From Xylophilus sp. GW821-FHT01B05 (GTDB lineage: Bacteria > Pseudomonadota > Gammaproteobacteria > Burkholderiales > Burkholderiaceae_C): DNA of 64,000 bases. The DNA is taken from positions 3,658,001-3,722,000 of the forward strand of contig CP152408.1 of NCBI GenBank assembly GCA_038961845.1. Direction: 5' to 3'. The notes beneath the pieces were generated by a model. That model was not told the origin of the DNA. It did no database searches and worked only from the letters and a program-made list of their open reading frames with translations. A program made the position numbers and the translations under genes. Positions 39,292 through 49,600 of the stretch are shown one piece after another. The stretch's first letter is position 1. Every line of letters begins with the position of its first letter.

Positions 39292-41928
39292 TCACGCGAC
39301 ACTCCAAAAATCCTTACGACACAAGCCCCGAGCCGAGCAGTATTCGCAAACAACCCCCTCCCCCAACGCCGGCATCCCCGCCCCCTCCGCAATCCGCGAA
39401 AGGTCCTCCAGAATGCCCTCGACCAGCAGGTCGCGCGCCGCCACCACGTCGTCTTGTTCGACAAAGGTGGTCGGCCCCTTCTCCCCCACGTTGAGGTAGG
39501 CCGCGCGCAACGCATCGTCTTCCAGCAGAGCTGCGTAAAAGGCAAGCTGCGTGTCTTCACCAGGGCGCTTGAGGCGCTCGCGCGTGGTCTGCAGGCCTTC
39601 GGTCTTGTAGTCCAACACCAGTGAGGTGGTGGCCTCGCCGTGGCCGGTGTGGTCCAGGCGATCGATCTGACCGACCAGCATCACCCGCCCCAGCGGCTGC
39701 TCGCGCCAAGCCTCGGCCCAGGCAAAGCGCGCGCCGCCGGCCTCGTGTTCGGCCAGCCAGGCCAGATAGCCGTCGCGCGCCTGCGGCCAAGTGGCGGCGA
39801 AGGGCAGGAACTCTTCGGGCGCCAGGCGGCGTGCGCGGGTAGCGGCTTCTGCGGCGGCGTCGAGCATGGAGGTGCGTTCTTCGGCGACGTCCGTTGGCGT
39901 TTCAGCCAGCGCCTCATGGAAGAGTTTGAGCGTCTCATGCAGCCACAAACCAAAGTCGCGTTTATCGACCTCGGCATCCAGCTCATCGGCCTCTTTCAGG
40001 CCCAGCTGCCGCAGCGAGAAGAAGCGGTACGGGCACTTGCGCAGGTCTTCATAGGCGCTGGCCGAGAGCTGCGCCACCGGCAGTGCGTCGCCCTGCGGCA
40101 ACGGCGGCGCGGTGGGCGTGCACAGCACATGGCGCAGCGCGCGTGGGTCGTCGGCAGCCAGCGTGGCGCCGGGCTCGGCCTGCAGCGCCTGCACCAGCGG
40201 GCTGGGCAACAGCGGCTCGCCGCCTTCGTCGCCGCTGCGCCAGAGGATGTCGACCTGCGGCGCGCGCAGTACCTCTTGCCAGGCAGCGGCAGTGGCGGCC
40301 TGCTGCGCCTCGCGGGTAGTCAGACCCAAGGCCGTGCGCTGCGTGGCAGACCAATTGCCAGGCGGCTCGGGCGCGGCCGGCAGGCGCAGTTCGTCGCAGC
40401 CGGGCATGACCACCGCGCCAAAGGGCCGCGCCAGCAATTGCGCCATGGGCAGCACGACGACCTCGGCCTCGGTCGTCTGCCAGCGCGCCTCGGGCAGGAA
40501 GCTGGCGGCCTCCAGCGCCTGCCGCGCCCAACTGGTGAAGGCCGCCAGGCCAATGCGCCGCTCGGCCCAGGGCGATGCCTCCAGCGATTGCGCAAAGGCC
40601 GCCTGCGCGGCTTCGTCCAGCCGCAGCACGGTGATGAGCTTTTGCCCGGCCAAGTCGGCCTCCAGCCCGGTCCACTGGCCGCCGGCCTGCAGCAGTGCGC
40701 GCAGCGCGGCCAACCATTGCGCCAGCGGGCGCGCGCGCTGCATGGCCTCGCGCAGCGGGGTGATGTCGTCGGCGATGGCGCGCAACAGCGCTGCGGCTGG
40801 CGCATCGCCGGGCGGCGCCTGCCAACCGATCCAGTCGCGCACGCCTTCGCGGCGCAGCGCGGATTCCAGCGCGCGCAGCCGGCCGCCCTGGAAGCTGGGC
40901 GCCTGCTTGAGCCAGTCCAGTACCTCATCGGCCGTGGCGTGGCGCGCGCAGGCGCGCAAGCTTGCAGCCACCTGGGCCGCGGCGCGGGTGGTGGAAAGCT
41001 TCCAGCCGCTCTCGTCGCGCAGCGCCAAGCCCTGGGCGCGCAGCATGGCGCCGATGCGGCGGGTCAAAGCGCGGTCTTGCGCCACCAGCGCCACCGGCAC
41101 CGCGCCTTCGCGCACCCGGGCCAGTACGCAGGCAGCGGCGCGCTCGGCCTCGTCTTCAGCATCCGGGGCGGCATGCAGGCGCAGCGGAGCCGCGCGTTGT
41201 GGCAGCAAGGCCAGCGGGATGCGCACCACGGGATCGCCGGATTGCTGCCAGCGCGTGCACAGCGCCTCCACCAGCGGCTCAGGCTGCAAGCCATCCAGCA
41301 CCACCAGGCAACGCACACCACCGGCGCGCGCCTGCGGGCCAAACAACACGTCGGTCGCGCAGGAAGACGCCAGCGCCCAGGCCAGTGCGACATGCGCAGT
41401 GGCGGCCTCCAGTTGCAGCACCGCGGCGTCGGTGCCCAGGCCCACATCGGCGGCGGCCGTCTCGCCCCAGGCGGCGCGCGCCTCGGGCGGCACGGCGGCC
41501 ATGGCGCGCAGCAACTGGGCGCCGGCTTCCATCAAGGCCTCGGCCAGGGTGTCTCCGTAGGGACGCAGAGTGGGCACCTGCTCCAGCAGCGCGCGCGCCT
41601 GCAGCACGTCGCGCGCGGCATCGCCGGTGATGCCGCCGGGCTCGGGCGCCTCGCCACCATCCAGGGCACGCGCCCAATTGGTGGTGGTCTCAAATCGCGG
41701 AGCAAAGCCCTCGGGCCGCGCCAGGGCCCAGTAATGGCGGGCTACCGGCATCAATTGGGCATAGGGCAGCAGCACCACGGCGTGCGCCGGATGCACGGCA
41801 TGTGCCGCCAGCGCCTCGGCGATGCGCGCCACAACGCCGCTGCCGGGTGCCAGCCACAAGGCATCCGCGGGGCATGTGGCAGGACCTTTGCCTGCCTCGT
41901 CTGCATGGGTTTTTTCTATGTCAGCCAT
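39292..41928 (-). CDS. addB: AddB-like PD-(D/E)xK nuclease
   Basis: 878 aa from ATG 41928, preceded by GGAG. There is no working Walker A, as in inactivated AddB-type helicases of this class. The C-terminal nuclease has LSASAYEDLRKCPYRFF, SLVLDYKTEG and EDTQLAFYAALL; the Cys of CPYRFF and the trio in CEYCSARGLC fit the AddB iron-sulphur staple. Partner of the downstream addA-like gene, from which it is separated by the palindromic element at 38712-39271. Divergent from trxA. Confidence 0.85.
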   Translation of the reverse strand: MADIEKTHADEAGKGPATCPADALWLAPGSGVVARIAEALAAHAVHPAHAVVLLPYAQLMPVARHYWALARPEGFAPRFETTTNWARALDGGEAPEPGGITGDAARDVLQARALLEQVPTLRPYGDTLAEALMEAGAQLLRAMAAVPPEARAAWGETAAADVGLGTDAAVLQLEAATAHVALAWALASSCATDVLFGPQARAGGVRCLVVLDGLQPEPLVEALCTRWQQSGDPVVRIPLALLPQRAAPLRLHAAPDAEDEAERAAACVLARVREGAVPVALVAQDRALTRRIGAMLRAQGLALRDESGWKLSTTRAAAQVAASLRACARHATADEVLDWLKQAPSFQGGRLRALESALRREGVRDWIGWQAPPGDAPAAALLRAIADDITPLREAMQRARPLAQWLAALRALLQAGGQWTGLEADLAGQKLITVLRLDEAAQAAFAQSLEASPWAERRIGLAAFTSWARQALEAASFLPEARWQTTEAEVVVLPMAQLLARPFGAVVMPGCDELRLPAAPEPPGNWSATQRTALGLTTREAQQAATAAAWQEVLRAPQVDILWRSGDEGGEPLLPSPLVQALQAEPGATLAADDPRALRHVLCTPTAPPLPQGDALPVAQLSASAYEDLRKCPYRFFSLRQLGLKEADELDAEVDKRDFGLWLHETLKLFHEALAETPTDVAEERTSMLDAAAEAATRARRLAPEEFLPFAATWPQARDGYLAWLAEHEAGGARFAWAEAWREQPLGRVMLVGQIDRLDHTGHGEATTSLVLDYKTEGLQTTRERLKRPGEDTQLAFYAALLEDDALRAAYLNVGEKGPTTFVEQDDVVAARDLLVEGILEDLSRIAEGAGMPALGEGVVCEYCSARGLCRKDFWSVA

Positions 41929-42014
41929 AGGCGCTCCATGCCCGTCCCTACACTTGGTATCTGTCACAATTGCCGCCACTTTAGCGGCTCCCCATCCAAT
42001 ACAAGGAAGACTCC

Positions 42015-42347
42015 ATGGCCAGCGACCTCATCAAACATATCTCGGATGCGTCCTTTGAAGCCGACGTGCTGCAGGCCGACAAGCCGGTGCTGGTGGACTA
42101 CTGGGCCGAGTGGTGCGGCCCCTGCAAGATGATTGCACCCATCCTCGACGAAGTGTCCGCAAGCTACAAAGACAAGCTGCAGATCGCCAAGATGAACGTG
42201 GACGAAAACCGCGACATCCCGGCCAAGTTCGGCATCCGTGGCATCCCCACGCTGATGCTGTTCAAAAGCGGCCAGTTGGCAGCCACCAAGGTCGGTGCAC
42301 TGAGCAAGGCCCAGCTCACCGCGTTCCTGGACCAACAGCTCGCCTGA
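42015..42347 (+). CDS. trxA: Thioredoxin 1
   Basis: 110 aa, AAGGA ribosome site. Active site WCGPCK (W33, C34, C37) after VDYWAE, cis-Pro motif GIPTLMLFK, all of standard length. General protein disulphide reductase in the cytoplasm. Directly precedes rho, as in many proteobacteria. Confidence 0.97.
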   Translation: MASDLIKHISDASFEADVLQADKPVLVDYWAEWCGPCKMIAPILDEVSASYKDKLQIAKMNVDENRDIPAKFGIRGIPTLMLFKSGQLAATKVGALSKAQLTAFLDQQLA

Positions 42348-42563
42348 CCGCGCCGCATGGCCCCCAAGGCGCCGCAGAGGCGCCGGGCCGGGCGGAACGC
42401 GCAAAGCGTTCCTGAGACAAGCCCCCAAATACTGTCATAATCCAACGCATTCGCCCGGCTGCACACCCATGCAGCCCGGTTCGACTCCCCGGCTCGCGAG
42501 ACAGACTCGCTCCTGCCGACACACCCCCCGATTTGCCCTGAACTCCGCTACGGAGTAATCCCA

Positions 42564-43826
42564 ATGCACCTTAACGAACTCAAGGCACTGCATGTGTCGG
42601 AAGTCCTCAAGCAGGCTGAAGAGCTGGAGATCGAAAACACCGGCCGCATGCGCAAGCAGGAGTTGATGTTCGCGATCATCAAGAAACGCGCAAAAGCCGG
42701 CGAGCAAGTCTTCGCCGATGGCGTTCTTGAAATCCTGCCCGATGGCTTTGGCTTTCTGCGCAGCCCGGACACCAGCTTCACCGCCAGCACGGACGACATC
42801 TACATCTCGCCCAGCCAGGTGCGCCGCTTCAACCTGCACACCGGCGACATGATCGAAGGCGAAGTGCGCACGCCCAAGGATGGCGAGCGCTACTTTGCAC
42901 TGACCAAGCTCGACGCGGTCAACGGCGGCCCGGCCGAACAGAATCGCCACAAGGTGATGTTCGAAAACCTGACGCCGCTGTTCCCCAAGGAGCAGATGAA
43001 GCTCGAGCGCGACATCAAGGGCGAAGAAAACATCACCGGCCGCATCGTCGACATCATTGCCCCCATCGGCCGCGGCCAGCGCGCGCTGATCGTCGCACCG
43101 CCCAAGAGCGGCAAGACGGTGATGATGCAGCACATCGCCCACGCCATCACGGCCAACAATCCGGACGTGCACCTGATGGTGCTGCTGGTGGACGAGCGCC
43201 CTGAAGAAGTCACCGAAATGCAGCGCACGGTCAAGGGCGAGATCATTGCCTCGACCTTCGACGAACCCGCCGCGCGCCACGTGCACGTGGCCGAGATGGT
43301 GATCGAGCGCGCCAAGCGCCTGGTCGAGCTGAAGAAGGACGTGGTGATCCTGCTGGACTCGATCACGCGTCTGGCCCGCGCCTACAACAACGTTGTGCCC
43401 TCCTCCGGCAAGGTGCTGTCGGGCGGCGTCGATTCCAACGCCCTGCAACGCCCCAAGCGCTTCTTCGGCGCGGCGCGCAAGGTGGAAGAAGGCGGCTCGC
43501 TGACCATCATCGCCACGGCCCTGGTCGATACCGGCAGCCGCATGGACGAAGTGATCTTTGAAGAATTCAAGGGCACCGGCAACTGCGAAATCCACCTGAA
43601 CCGCCGCCTCTACGAGAAGCGCGTGTTCCCGGCCATCGAGCTCAACAAGAGCGGCACGCGCCGCGAAGAGTTGCTGCTGGCACCCGAGATCCTGCAGAAG
43701 ACCCGCATCCTGCGCCAGTTCATGTACAACATGGACGAGATCGAGTCCATGGAGCTCATGATCAAGAACATGAAGGCGACCAAGAGCAATGTCGAATTTT
43801 TCGACATGATGAGGAGAGGTGGCTAA
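42564..43826 (+). CDS. rho: Transcription termination factor Rho
   Basis: 420 aa. N-terminal [20 protein letters not shown] domain, RNA-binding cold-shock fold ([13 protein letters not shown]), then the hexameric ATPase with P-loop [10 protein letters not shown] (about 177-186), [14 protein letters not shown] and the Q/R-loop region. Full length. The 216-bp leader after trxA contains two small hairpins (GGCGCC and GGAACGC arms, about 42370-42413) without T-runs and may serve Rho autoregulation. Confidence 0.97.
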   Translation: MHLNELKALHVSEVLKQAEELEIENTGRMRKQELMFAIIKKRAKAGEQVFADGVLEILPDGFGFLRSPDTSFTASTDDIYISPSQVRRFNLHTGDMIEGEVRTPKDGERYFALTKLDAVNGGPAEQNRHKVMFENLTPLFPKEQMKLERDIKGEENITGRIVDIIAPIGRGQRALIVAPPKSGKTVMMQHIAHAITANNPDVHLMVLLVDERPEEVTEMQRTVKGEIIASTFDEPAARHVHVAEMVIERAKRLVELKKDVVILLDSITRLARAYNNVVPSSGKVLSGGVDSNALQRPKRFFGAARKVEEGGSLTIIATALVDTGSRMDEVIFEEFKGTGNCEIHLNRRLYEKRVFPAIELNKSGTRREELLLAPEILQKTRILRQFMYNMDEIESMELMIKNMKATKSNVEFFDMMRRGG

Positions 43827-43828
43827 CC

Positions 43829-43925
43829 CCCAGGCTACGCGCTTCGCGTCTTCGCCAACCCCCTTGCAGGGGGCAACACCTGCGGCCTGGCAAAGCCAGT
43901 TCCGCGGTGTTCTTGGCTATTCGGA
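43829..43925 (+). repeat. Stop-proximal hairpin element, copy 3 (after rho)
   Basis: CCCCCAGGCT begins right after the rho TAA. Contains CCCCC TTGCA GGGGG, and a main hairpin closing with AACACC/GGTGTT and CCTGG/CCAG around CAAAG, both compensatory relative to other copies. A conventional terminator follows. Confidence 0.8.
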
Positions 43926-43931
43926 TACATC

Positions 43932-43958
43932 AACGCCCTGCTTTTGCGGGGCGTTTTT
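43932..43958 (+). terminator. Intrinsic terminator downstream of rho
   Basis: AACGCCC / GGGGCGTT stem with a TGCTTTTGC loop followed by TTTTT. Lies just past the stop-proximal element. Confidence 0.8.
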
Positions 43959-43973
43959 GTTGGTGGCTGTGGG

Positions 43974-45335
43974 TTACCAGTTGGGCGTGGATGAACCCAG
44001 CAGCGGCGCGGGGAGTGGCCAGTGCATGGGCGCGCCTTGCACGGCCAGTGGCGCGCGCACGCGCCGGGCCGGGCCCCAGCCGCTGGCCTCTATGCCGGGC
44101 GACAGGTCTGCGGGGGTTTCTGGGGCCAGCGGCGCGCCTTGTTCGCCCGGGAACTGCGCCAGCAGATGGGCGGTGCGGGCGAGCGAGGCGCGCACCTCGC
44201 AGCCTTCGCCAGTGCTCACGCGCTGCACCAGTCCACGCACGGCTACTGCGGCCAGCAGGTAGCCGGTGGCGTGGTCTATGGCCTGCAGCGGCAAGGGCGT
44301 GGGGCGGTCCCGGCCCAGGCGGCGCATGCCGGCGTCTGCGATGCCGGTGCTCATCTGGATCAGGCTGTCAAAGCCCCGGCGCCCCTGCCAGGGGCCGGAC
44401 CAGCCATAGGCGTCGAGCGATACATCGACCAACCCCGGGTTGAGCGCGCGCCGGCGCTGCGCATCCAGCCCCAAGCGCGCCAAGGCCTCTGGCCGGTAGC
44501 CGTGCACCAGCACATCGGCCTGTTGCAGCAGGCCCTCCAGCGCGGCCAGGCCGGCGGGAGTCTTCAGGTCCAGCCGGGCGCAGCGCTTGCCCAGCACCAC
44601 CTCGGGCACGGTGCCGGGCTCTTCCCAGCCGGGCGGATCGATGCGCAGCACGTCGGCACCAAAGCCGGCCAGGAAGCGCGTGGCCGTCGGGCCGGCCAGG
44701 ATGCGGGTCAGGTCCAGCACGCGGATGCCTTGCAGCGGGCGCTCCGGTGCGATACGCCAGGCGGGCCTGGCTGCAGCGGTGGCCTGGGCCACGTGCAGCA
44801 GGGGCTCTGCATTGACTGCCCTGCCCTGCGGGTGCTCGGCCCAGGCCTCCAGGCTGCGCATAGCCGCAGCGCAGCCGCCTTGCTCGACGATCGCGGCCTC
44901 CAGCGCGCTGGCCTCCCAGCGGGCCACGGCCTGGGCTACCGCTTCTTTATCAACCGGCGTGCCCAGCACAGCGAGCGCTGCGGCACGGTGGTGCGGCGCA
45001 TTGGTGTGCAGGCGTATCCAGCCATCGGCCGTGGGGTAGTCGCCAGCCACGGCATCCCATACCGGCGGCATCTCCCAACCCTGCGGCCGCAACGATGTGC
45101 CAAACCAGAACGAGGCCAGGCGCCGGTCGACTTGCACCTGCGGCAGCGCGCCGCCGGCCAGCGCCACCAGCTCCGCTACCGCCAGGCCCGCCGCGCCGAC
45201 CGTGGCGGCAGCCAGGTCCGTGACCGGGAATACCGAGGGCAGCTCGCCCTCCCCCGTGAAGGACAACTGGGCCAGATGCTCCGGGGCACCGTTGACGGTG
45301 CGCCAGATTTCTTGCAGGTAGTGGGAAGCAGACAT
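43974..45335 (-). CDS. CaiB/BaiF-family (family III) CoA transferase
   Basis: 453 aa from ATG 45335. Typical blocks: RVLDLTRILAGPTATRFLAG, FGADVLRIDPP, DLKTPAGLAALEGLLQQADV and GYRPEALARLGLD. It moves CoA between carboxylic acids; the substrate is unknown. The N-terminal 200 residues are an unusual partial duplicate of the fold (ATVGAAGLAVAELVALAGG). Divergent from an HTH-citrate synthase fusion, which may use or sense the same acyl-CoA. Confidence 0.87.
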   Translation of the reverse strand: MSASHYLQEIWRTVNGAPEHLAQLSFTGEGELPSVFPVTDLAAATVGAAGLAVAELVALAGGALPQVQVDRRLASFWFGTSLRPQGWEMPPVWDAVAGDYPTADGWIRLHTNAPHHRAAALAVLGTPVDKEAVAQAVARWEASALEAAIVEQGGCAAAMRSLEAWAEHPQGRAVNAEPLLHVAQATAAARPAWRIAPERPLQGIRVLDLTRILAGPTATRFLAGFGADVLRIDPPGWEEPGTVPEVVLGKRCARLDLKTPAGLAALEGLLQQADVLVHGYRPEALARLGLDAQRRRALNPGLVDVSLDAYGWSGPWQGRRGFDSLIQMSTGIADAGMRRLGRDRPTPLPLQAIDHATGYLLAAVAVRGLVQRVSTGEGCEVRASLARTAHLLAQFPGEQGAPLAPETPADLSPGIEASGWGPARRVRAPLAVQGAPMHWPLPAPLLGSSTPNW

Positions 45336-45362
45336 GACGAGGTCGTGGATGAGTGGCTCTCC

Positions 45363-45417
45363 AGAATAGGCAGCCGGCATTAATTGTCAATATTGATTTA
45401 TATTGTCAACATATAAA
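45363..45417. promoter_or_regulatory. Divergent promoter-operator region of the CoA transferase and citrate synthase-like gene
   Basis: AT-rich island in GC-rich surroundings. For the minus strand, TTGACA (45390-45385), 16 bp, TATTCT (45368-45363). Two direct copies of ATTGTCAA at 45383-45390 and 45402-45409 are 19 bp apart, and the first extends into the palindrome TCAATATTGA (45387-45396). TATAAA at 45412 may serve the plus-strand gene. Likely operator for the HTH-bearing protein encoded to the right. Confidence 0.6.
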
Positions 45418-45432
45418 TTCCCGGACTGCACC

Positions 45433-46641
45433 ATGCCCCGCTACTTCGGCGCGCAGGAAGCCGCCACGCACCTGGGCGTCTCACGCCAGACGCTCTATGC
45501 CTATGTCAGCCGCGGCCTGTTGCATGCCCACCCGGGTGACAGCACGCGCGAAAGCCGCTACCTGCAGAAGGACGTGGAGCAACTGGCCCAGCAGCGCACG
45601 CGCGGCCGCAAACCCAAGGAAGTGGCCAAGGCCACGCTGAGCTGGGGGCTGCCGGTGCTGGAGTCGTCCATCACGCTGATTGAGGACGGCCAGCTTTACT
45701 ACCGGGGCGAAAGCGCCATGGCGCTGGCACGCTCAGCCACGGTGGAAGACCTGGCCGCACTGCTCTGGCAATGCCCGGTGGAAGCCGCTTTCGGTACGCA
45801 GGCCGCGCCCAAGGCGGCGGCCCTGCCGGCCATGCAAGCGCACCTGGCTGGGCGCCGCGCCGAAGAAACCCTGCTGCCCCTGTTCACCATCGCCAGCGAA
45901 GACGCCCCGACAGCGCAGTGGCAAAGCTCGCCCACGCGCCTAGCTGAAGGCTGCGGTGCACTGGTGCGCCTGCTCGCGGCCTGCCTGTTGGGCACTGCGC
46001 CTGGCACCGCCCCCATTCACCAGCAGTGCGCCCAGGCCTGGCAGCTTGATGCAGAGGGCGCAGGGCTGGTGCGCATGGCGCTGGTGCTGTGCGCGGACCA
46101 TGAACTCAATGCATCGAGCTTTACCGCGCGCTGCGTGGCCTCCACCGGCGCCAGCCTGCGCGCCGCCGTGGTTGGCGGGCTGGCCGCACTGACCGGCGGC
46201 AAGCACGGCGGCACCACGGCGCGGGCCGAGGCCTTGTGGGACGAGCTTGGCGACGCAGCACCGGCCGCCAAGCTGCGCCAGCGGCTGGCGCGCGGCGAAG
46301 ACCTGCCCGGCTTTGGCCACCACCTATACCCGCAGGGCGACGTCAGGGCCGCCCTGCTGCTGGAGCGGCTGCTGCCGCTGCATCCCGAATGGCGGGCGCT
46401 GATAGCAGAGGCCCACGAACTCACCGGGCAACAGCCATCGCTCGACTTCGCGCTGGTGGCCGTGCGCCGGCACCTGGCGCTGCCGCCGGGTGCAGCCTTT
46501 GGCCTGTTCGCGCTGGGCCGCTGCGTTGGCTGGCTGGCGCATGCGCTGGAGCAGCGCGGCAACGACAACCTGATCCGCCCGCGTGCAGCCTATACCGGCC
46601 CGCGACCGGCTCAACCAGCGGACACCGTCAGCCCGCTATAG
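45433..46641 (+). CDS. HTH-citrate synthase fusion protein
   Basis: 402 aa from ATG 45433. The N-terminal 60 residues are an excisionase/MerR-like HTH (RYFGAQEAATHLGVSRQTLY, SRYLQKDVEQL), then a short basic linker (RGRKPKEVAKA) and a citrate synthase domain with LCADHELNASSFTARCVAST, GGKHGG and GFGHHLYPQGD. Shorter than house-keeping citrate synthases. It could be a condensing enzyme that also binds DNA, or a regulator derived from one. The last 31 bp overlap the end of sbcC on the other strand. Confidence 0.85.
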   Translation: MPRYFGAQEAATHLGVSRQTLYAYVSRGLLHAHPGDSTRESRYLQKDVEQLAQQRTRGRKPKEVAKATLSWGLPVLESSITLIEDGQLYYRGESAMALARSATVEDLAALLWQCPVEAAFGTQAAPKAAALPAMQAHLAGRRAEETLLPLFTIASEDAPTAQWQSSPTRLAEGCGALVRLLAACLLGTAPGTAPIHQQCAQAWQLDAEGAGLVRMALVLCADHELNASSFTARCVASTGASLRAAVVGGLAALTGGKHGGTTARAEALWDELGDAAPAAKLRQRLARGEDLPGFGHHLYPQGDVRAALLLERLLPLHPEWRALIAEAHELTGQQPSLDFALVAVRRHLALPPGAAFGLFALGRCVGWLAHALEQRGNDNLIRPRAAYTGPRPAQPADTVSPL

Positions 46642-49600
46642 CCCAGGCCCACGCCCTTCTGCACCCGGATCTGCACCGGGATGCGCTCTTTCAGCGCCTC
46701 CACGTGGCTGATGATGCCTATGGTCTTGCCGCTGGCGTTGAGGCTGTCGAGCGCATCGAGCGCGACCTCCAGCGTCTCGCCATCCAGCGTGCCAAAGCCC
46801 TCGTCCAGGAACAGCGAATCAATGCTGGTCTTGTGGCTCACCAGGTCAGACAAAGCCAGCGCCAAAGCGAGGCTGACCAGAAAGCTTTCGCCACCAGACA
46901 AGGTGCGCGTATCACGCGCCGCGTCGGCCTGCCAGGTGTCGACCACTTCCAGCTCCAGCTCGCCCACGGACTTGCGCGCCAATTGGTAGCGGCCGTGCAG
47001 CCGCGCCAGTTGCCGATTCGCCAGATGCACCAGGTGGTCCAGCGTCAGGCCCTGGGCAAACTTGCGGTACTTGGCGCCGTCAGCCGAGCCAACCAGGCCA
47101 TTGAGGTGCTGCCACAGCTCGCACACGCCTTCGTGCTCTTGTATCTGCGTGAACAGCGCCTGCAGGCCGGCGCGACGCGACTGGTCATCGCGCAACTGCG
47201 CGGCTATCTCGCCCTGGCGTTGCGCCAGCGCCGTGTGCTGGGCATGCAATTGCCGCAGTTGCTCATCAAGCTGCTCGGCGCTGTGCTCGGTTTGCGGCGC
47301 CTGCTGCCACTGCGCCAGGGCCTCGCGTGCCGATGCGTGCAAGGCACGGGCCTCGGTCAGCGCCTTGTCCAGGCGCAGTTGCAGCGCCTGCAGGCGGGTG
47401 CGCTCGGCCTCGCTCAGCAGCGCGGCGTGGAAGGCCGCTGCATCGGCAAAGGGGCTGTCTGCCAGCGCTTGGGCCCAGGCCTGTGCTGCTGCCGTGGTGG
47501 CGGTGTGCTCTTGCGCCTGCTGCAGCTCCAGCGCCTGTAGCGTGCCCTGCCATTCGGCAGTGCGGCGCTGGGCGGCTTGCAGCGCATCTTCAGCCTGGAG
47601 CAACGTGACGGCGGGCTCGTCCAGCGCTTGCTGCGGCCCTGCATCGCCCCCGCGCTGCGCCCACTGTTGTGCCAGCGCCTGCGCTGTGTCTGCGGCGTAC
47701 TGCAGGCCGCCCTCTTGATCCAGCAAGCCCTGGCGCTGCGCCTGGGCCGCCTGCCAGGCGCGAAACTCCTGCTCGCGCGCCTGCAGCCACGCCGGCCCGT
47801 CTGCCGGCAGAGCGTGGCCCAACTCGGCCACAAGATCGGCCTCGGCCTGGGTGTGAAGTGCCTGCAGCTTCTGCAACTGCCCCGCCAGCAGCGCAGTCTG
47901 CTGCGTGGTGGCCTGCTGGTCTTTCAGTGCCAGCGCCAACTGCTGCTGGGCCTCGGCTTCTGCCTGTTGCGCGTGTTGCAGTGCGCGGCGGGCGGCGTCC
48001 CAGGCCGACTTGGCCTGCTCCAGGGCCGCGAGCTGCTGCTGCACTGTGTGCAAGGCCGCTGCGTGGTTCGCGTCTGCGGCGGCCAGTGCGGGTAGATCTG
48101 CGTCGGGCAGACCTAGTGCCTCGCAATGCTGCTGCCATGCGACCTGCAATTGCGCCTGCTGCGCGCGGCCTTCTGCCAGTTGCGCAGTCAGTTGCGCGAT
48201 CTGCGCCTCCAGCGCCGCCGCCTCGCTGCGCAATTGCTGGCCCTGCTGCGTCAGGGCGTCGAGCTGCGCGCGGGCGGCGTCCAGCGCCTGCTGCGTGGCG
48301 GAAACGTCCAGCGCCTGGTAGGCCTGGATGGCGGGATGTTCAGTAGCGCCGCACAGCGGGCAGGCTTCGCCCGGCTGCAACTGCGCGCGATGGGCTTCGA
48401 GCGCCTGTATGCGCTGCTCTTGCGCCAGCAGCTTTTCCTTGTCCAGCACCTGCTGGCGCAGCTCGACAAAGCGCTGGCGCAGGGCCGCGACTTCACCGCT
48501 GCGCGTGGTCAGCAGGCCTTGTTTGCCGGCCTGCTCTGCCTCCAATCGAAGTTGACGCTCTTGCCCTTGCTGGCGCTGCTGCAGGCATTGGCGCAGCTGC
48601 ACCAGGGCATGGCCGCGCGCCAGCAGGCGCAATTGCTCGTCGCGCCAGTGCTGCTCGGGCTGGCCTGCCAGCAAGATCTGCAGGCGGCCTTGGGTGTCGG
48701 CCTCTGCCGTGCCGGCCTGGGTTAGCGCCTGCCGCGCTGCCTGCAGCGCCTGTTCACGGGCCTGCACCTGGGCCTGCTGCGCTTGCTGCTCAAGCGCAAG
48801 TTGCCCTTGCCGGGCTTGGGCATCCGTGATGTCAGCCAAGCGCTGGGCATGCGCGGCGAACTGGCCGCGCCAGCCGCTCAGGCGCTCGCCCAGTTGGGCA
48901 TGCTGCGGCTGCTCGGCCAGGGCTTGGTCGATGCGCTGCCGTGCCTGCACCACCTGCTGCCAGGCGGCCTGGGCTTGCAGCGCAAGCTGCCGGCTACCGG
49001 CTTGGGCCTGCCGCAAGGCACGGCTGGCGGCGGCGTCGGCCTGCTGCCGCTCCGCCTGGGCTTGCGCCAGGCGCTGCCCGGTTTGCTGCTGCGCCTGCTG
49101 CGCGGCCTGCCAAGCCGCGTGGACCGGCTGCAGACGCAGCGCGGGCTGGCTGGCGGCCAGGCGCTGCAGCTCTGGTGCGGCGGCATCCAGCGCCTGCTGC
49201 GCCTGGGCTTCTGACTCGGCCGCGCTTGTCTGCTGGGCCTGCGCCCGCGCGACATTGGCCAGCCATGCGCGCTGCTGTTCTGCGGCCTGGCGTTGTTGCT
49301 GCAGATCGGACTGCTGCGCGCTCAGGCTTGTGGCTTCTGCGGCCAGGGTTGTGCGCTGCTCGTCGTTGAGCAATTCCACGCCCTGGGCACGGGCGCGCAG
49401 TTGCTCCAGCGCGGTGCGGGCGTCGCGCGTGCGCTCGAACACGCGCTGGGAGATCTGGCCGTAGATGTCGGTGCCGGTCAGCTCCTCCAGCAGCTCGGCG
49501 CGCTTGCCGGCGCTGGCCTCCAGGAAGGCCGCAAAGCCGCCCTGGGCCAGCAGCATGGACTTGGTGAAGCGCTCGAAGTTGAGGCCGGTCAGGCTCTCGG

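Noticed and set aside
39640..42132. Very long open frame opposite the addB-like gene, and similar ones opposite addA (35949-38324) and the aldehyde dehydrogenase (13085-14587)
   Set aside because: Antisense shadows expected in GC-rich DNA: Gly/Ala/Arg/His-rich translations with no recognisable domains, while the opposite strand carries clear conserved families.
42355..42420. Hairpins in the trxA-rho gap as intrinsic terminators or an attenuator
   Set aside because: Stems are short (GGCGCC and GGAACGC) and no T-run follows either; mentioned only as possible parts of the rho leader.
47200..49300. Repetitive, Gln-rich low-complexity sequence on the minus strand as a tandem repeat
   Set aside because: It is the long coiled coil of SbcC; the repetition is at the amino-acid level (Gln/Ala/Leu heptads), not a DNA repeat array.
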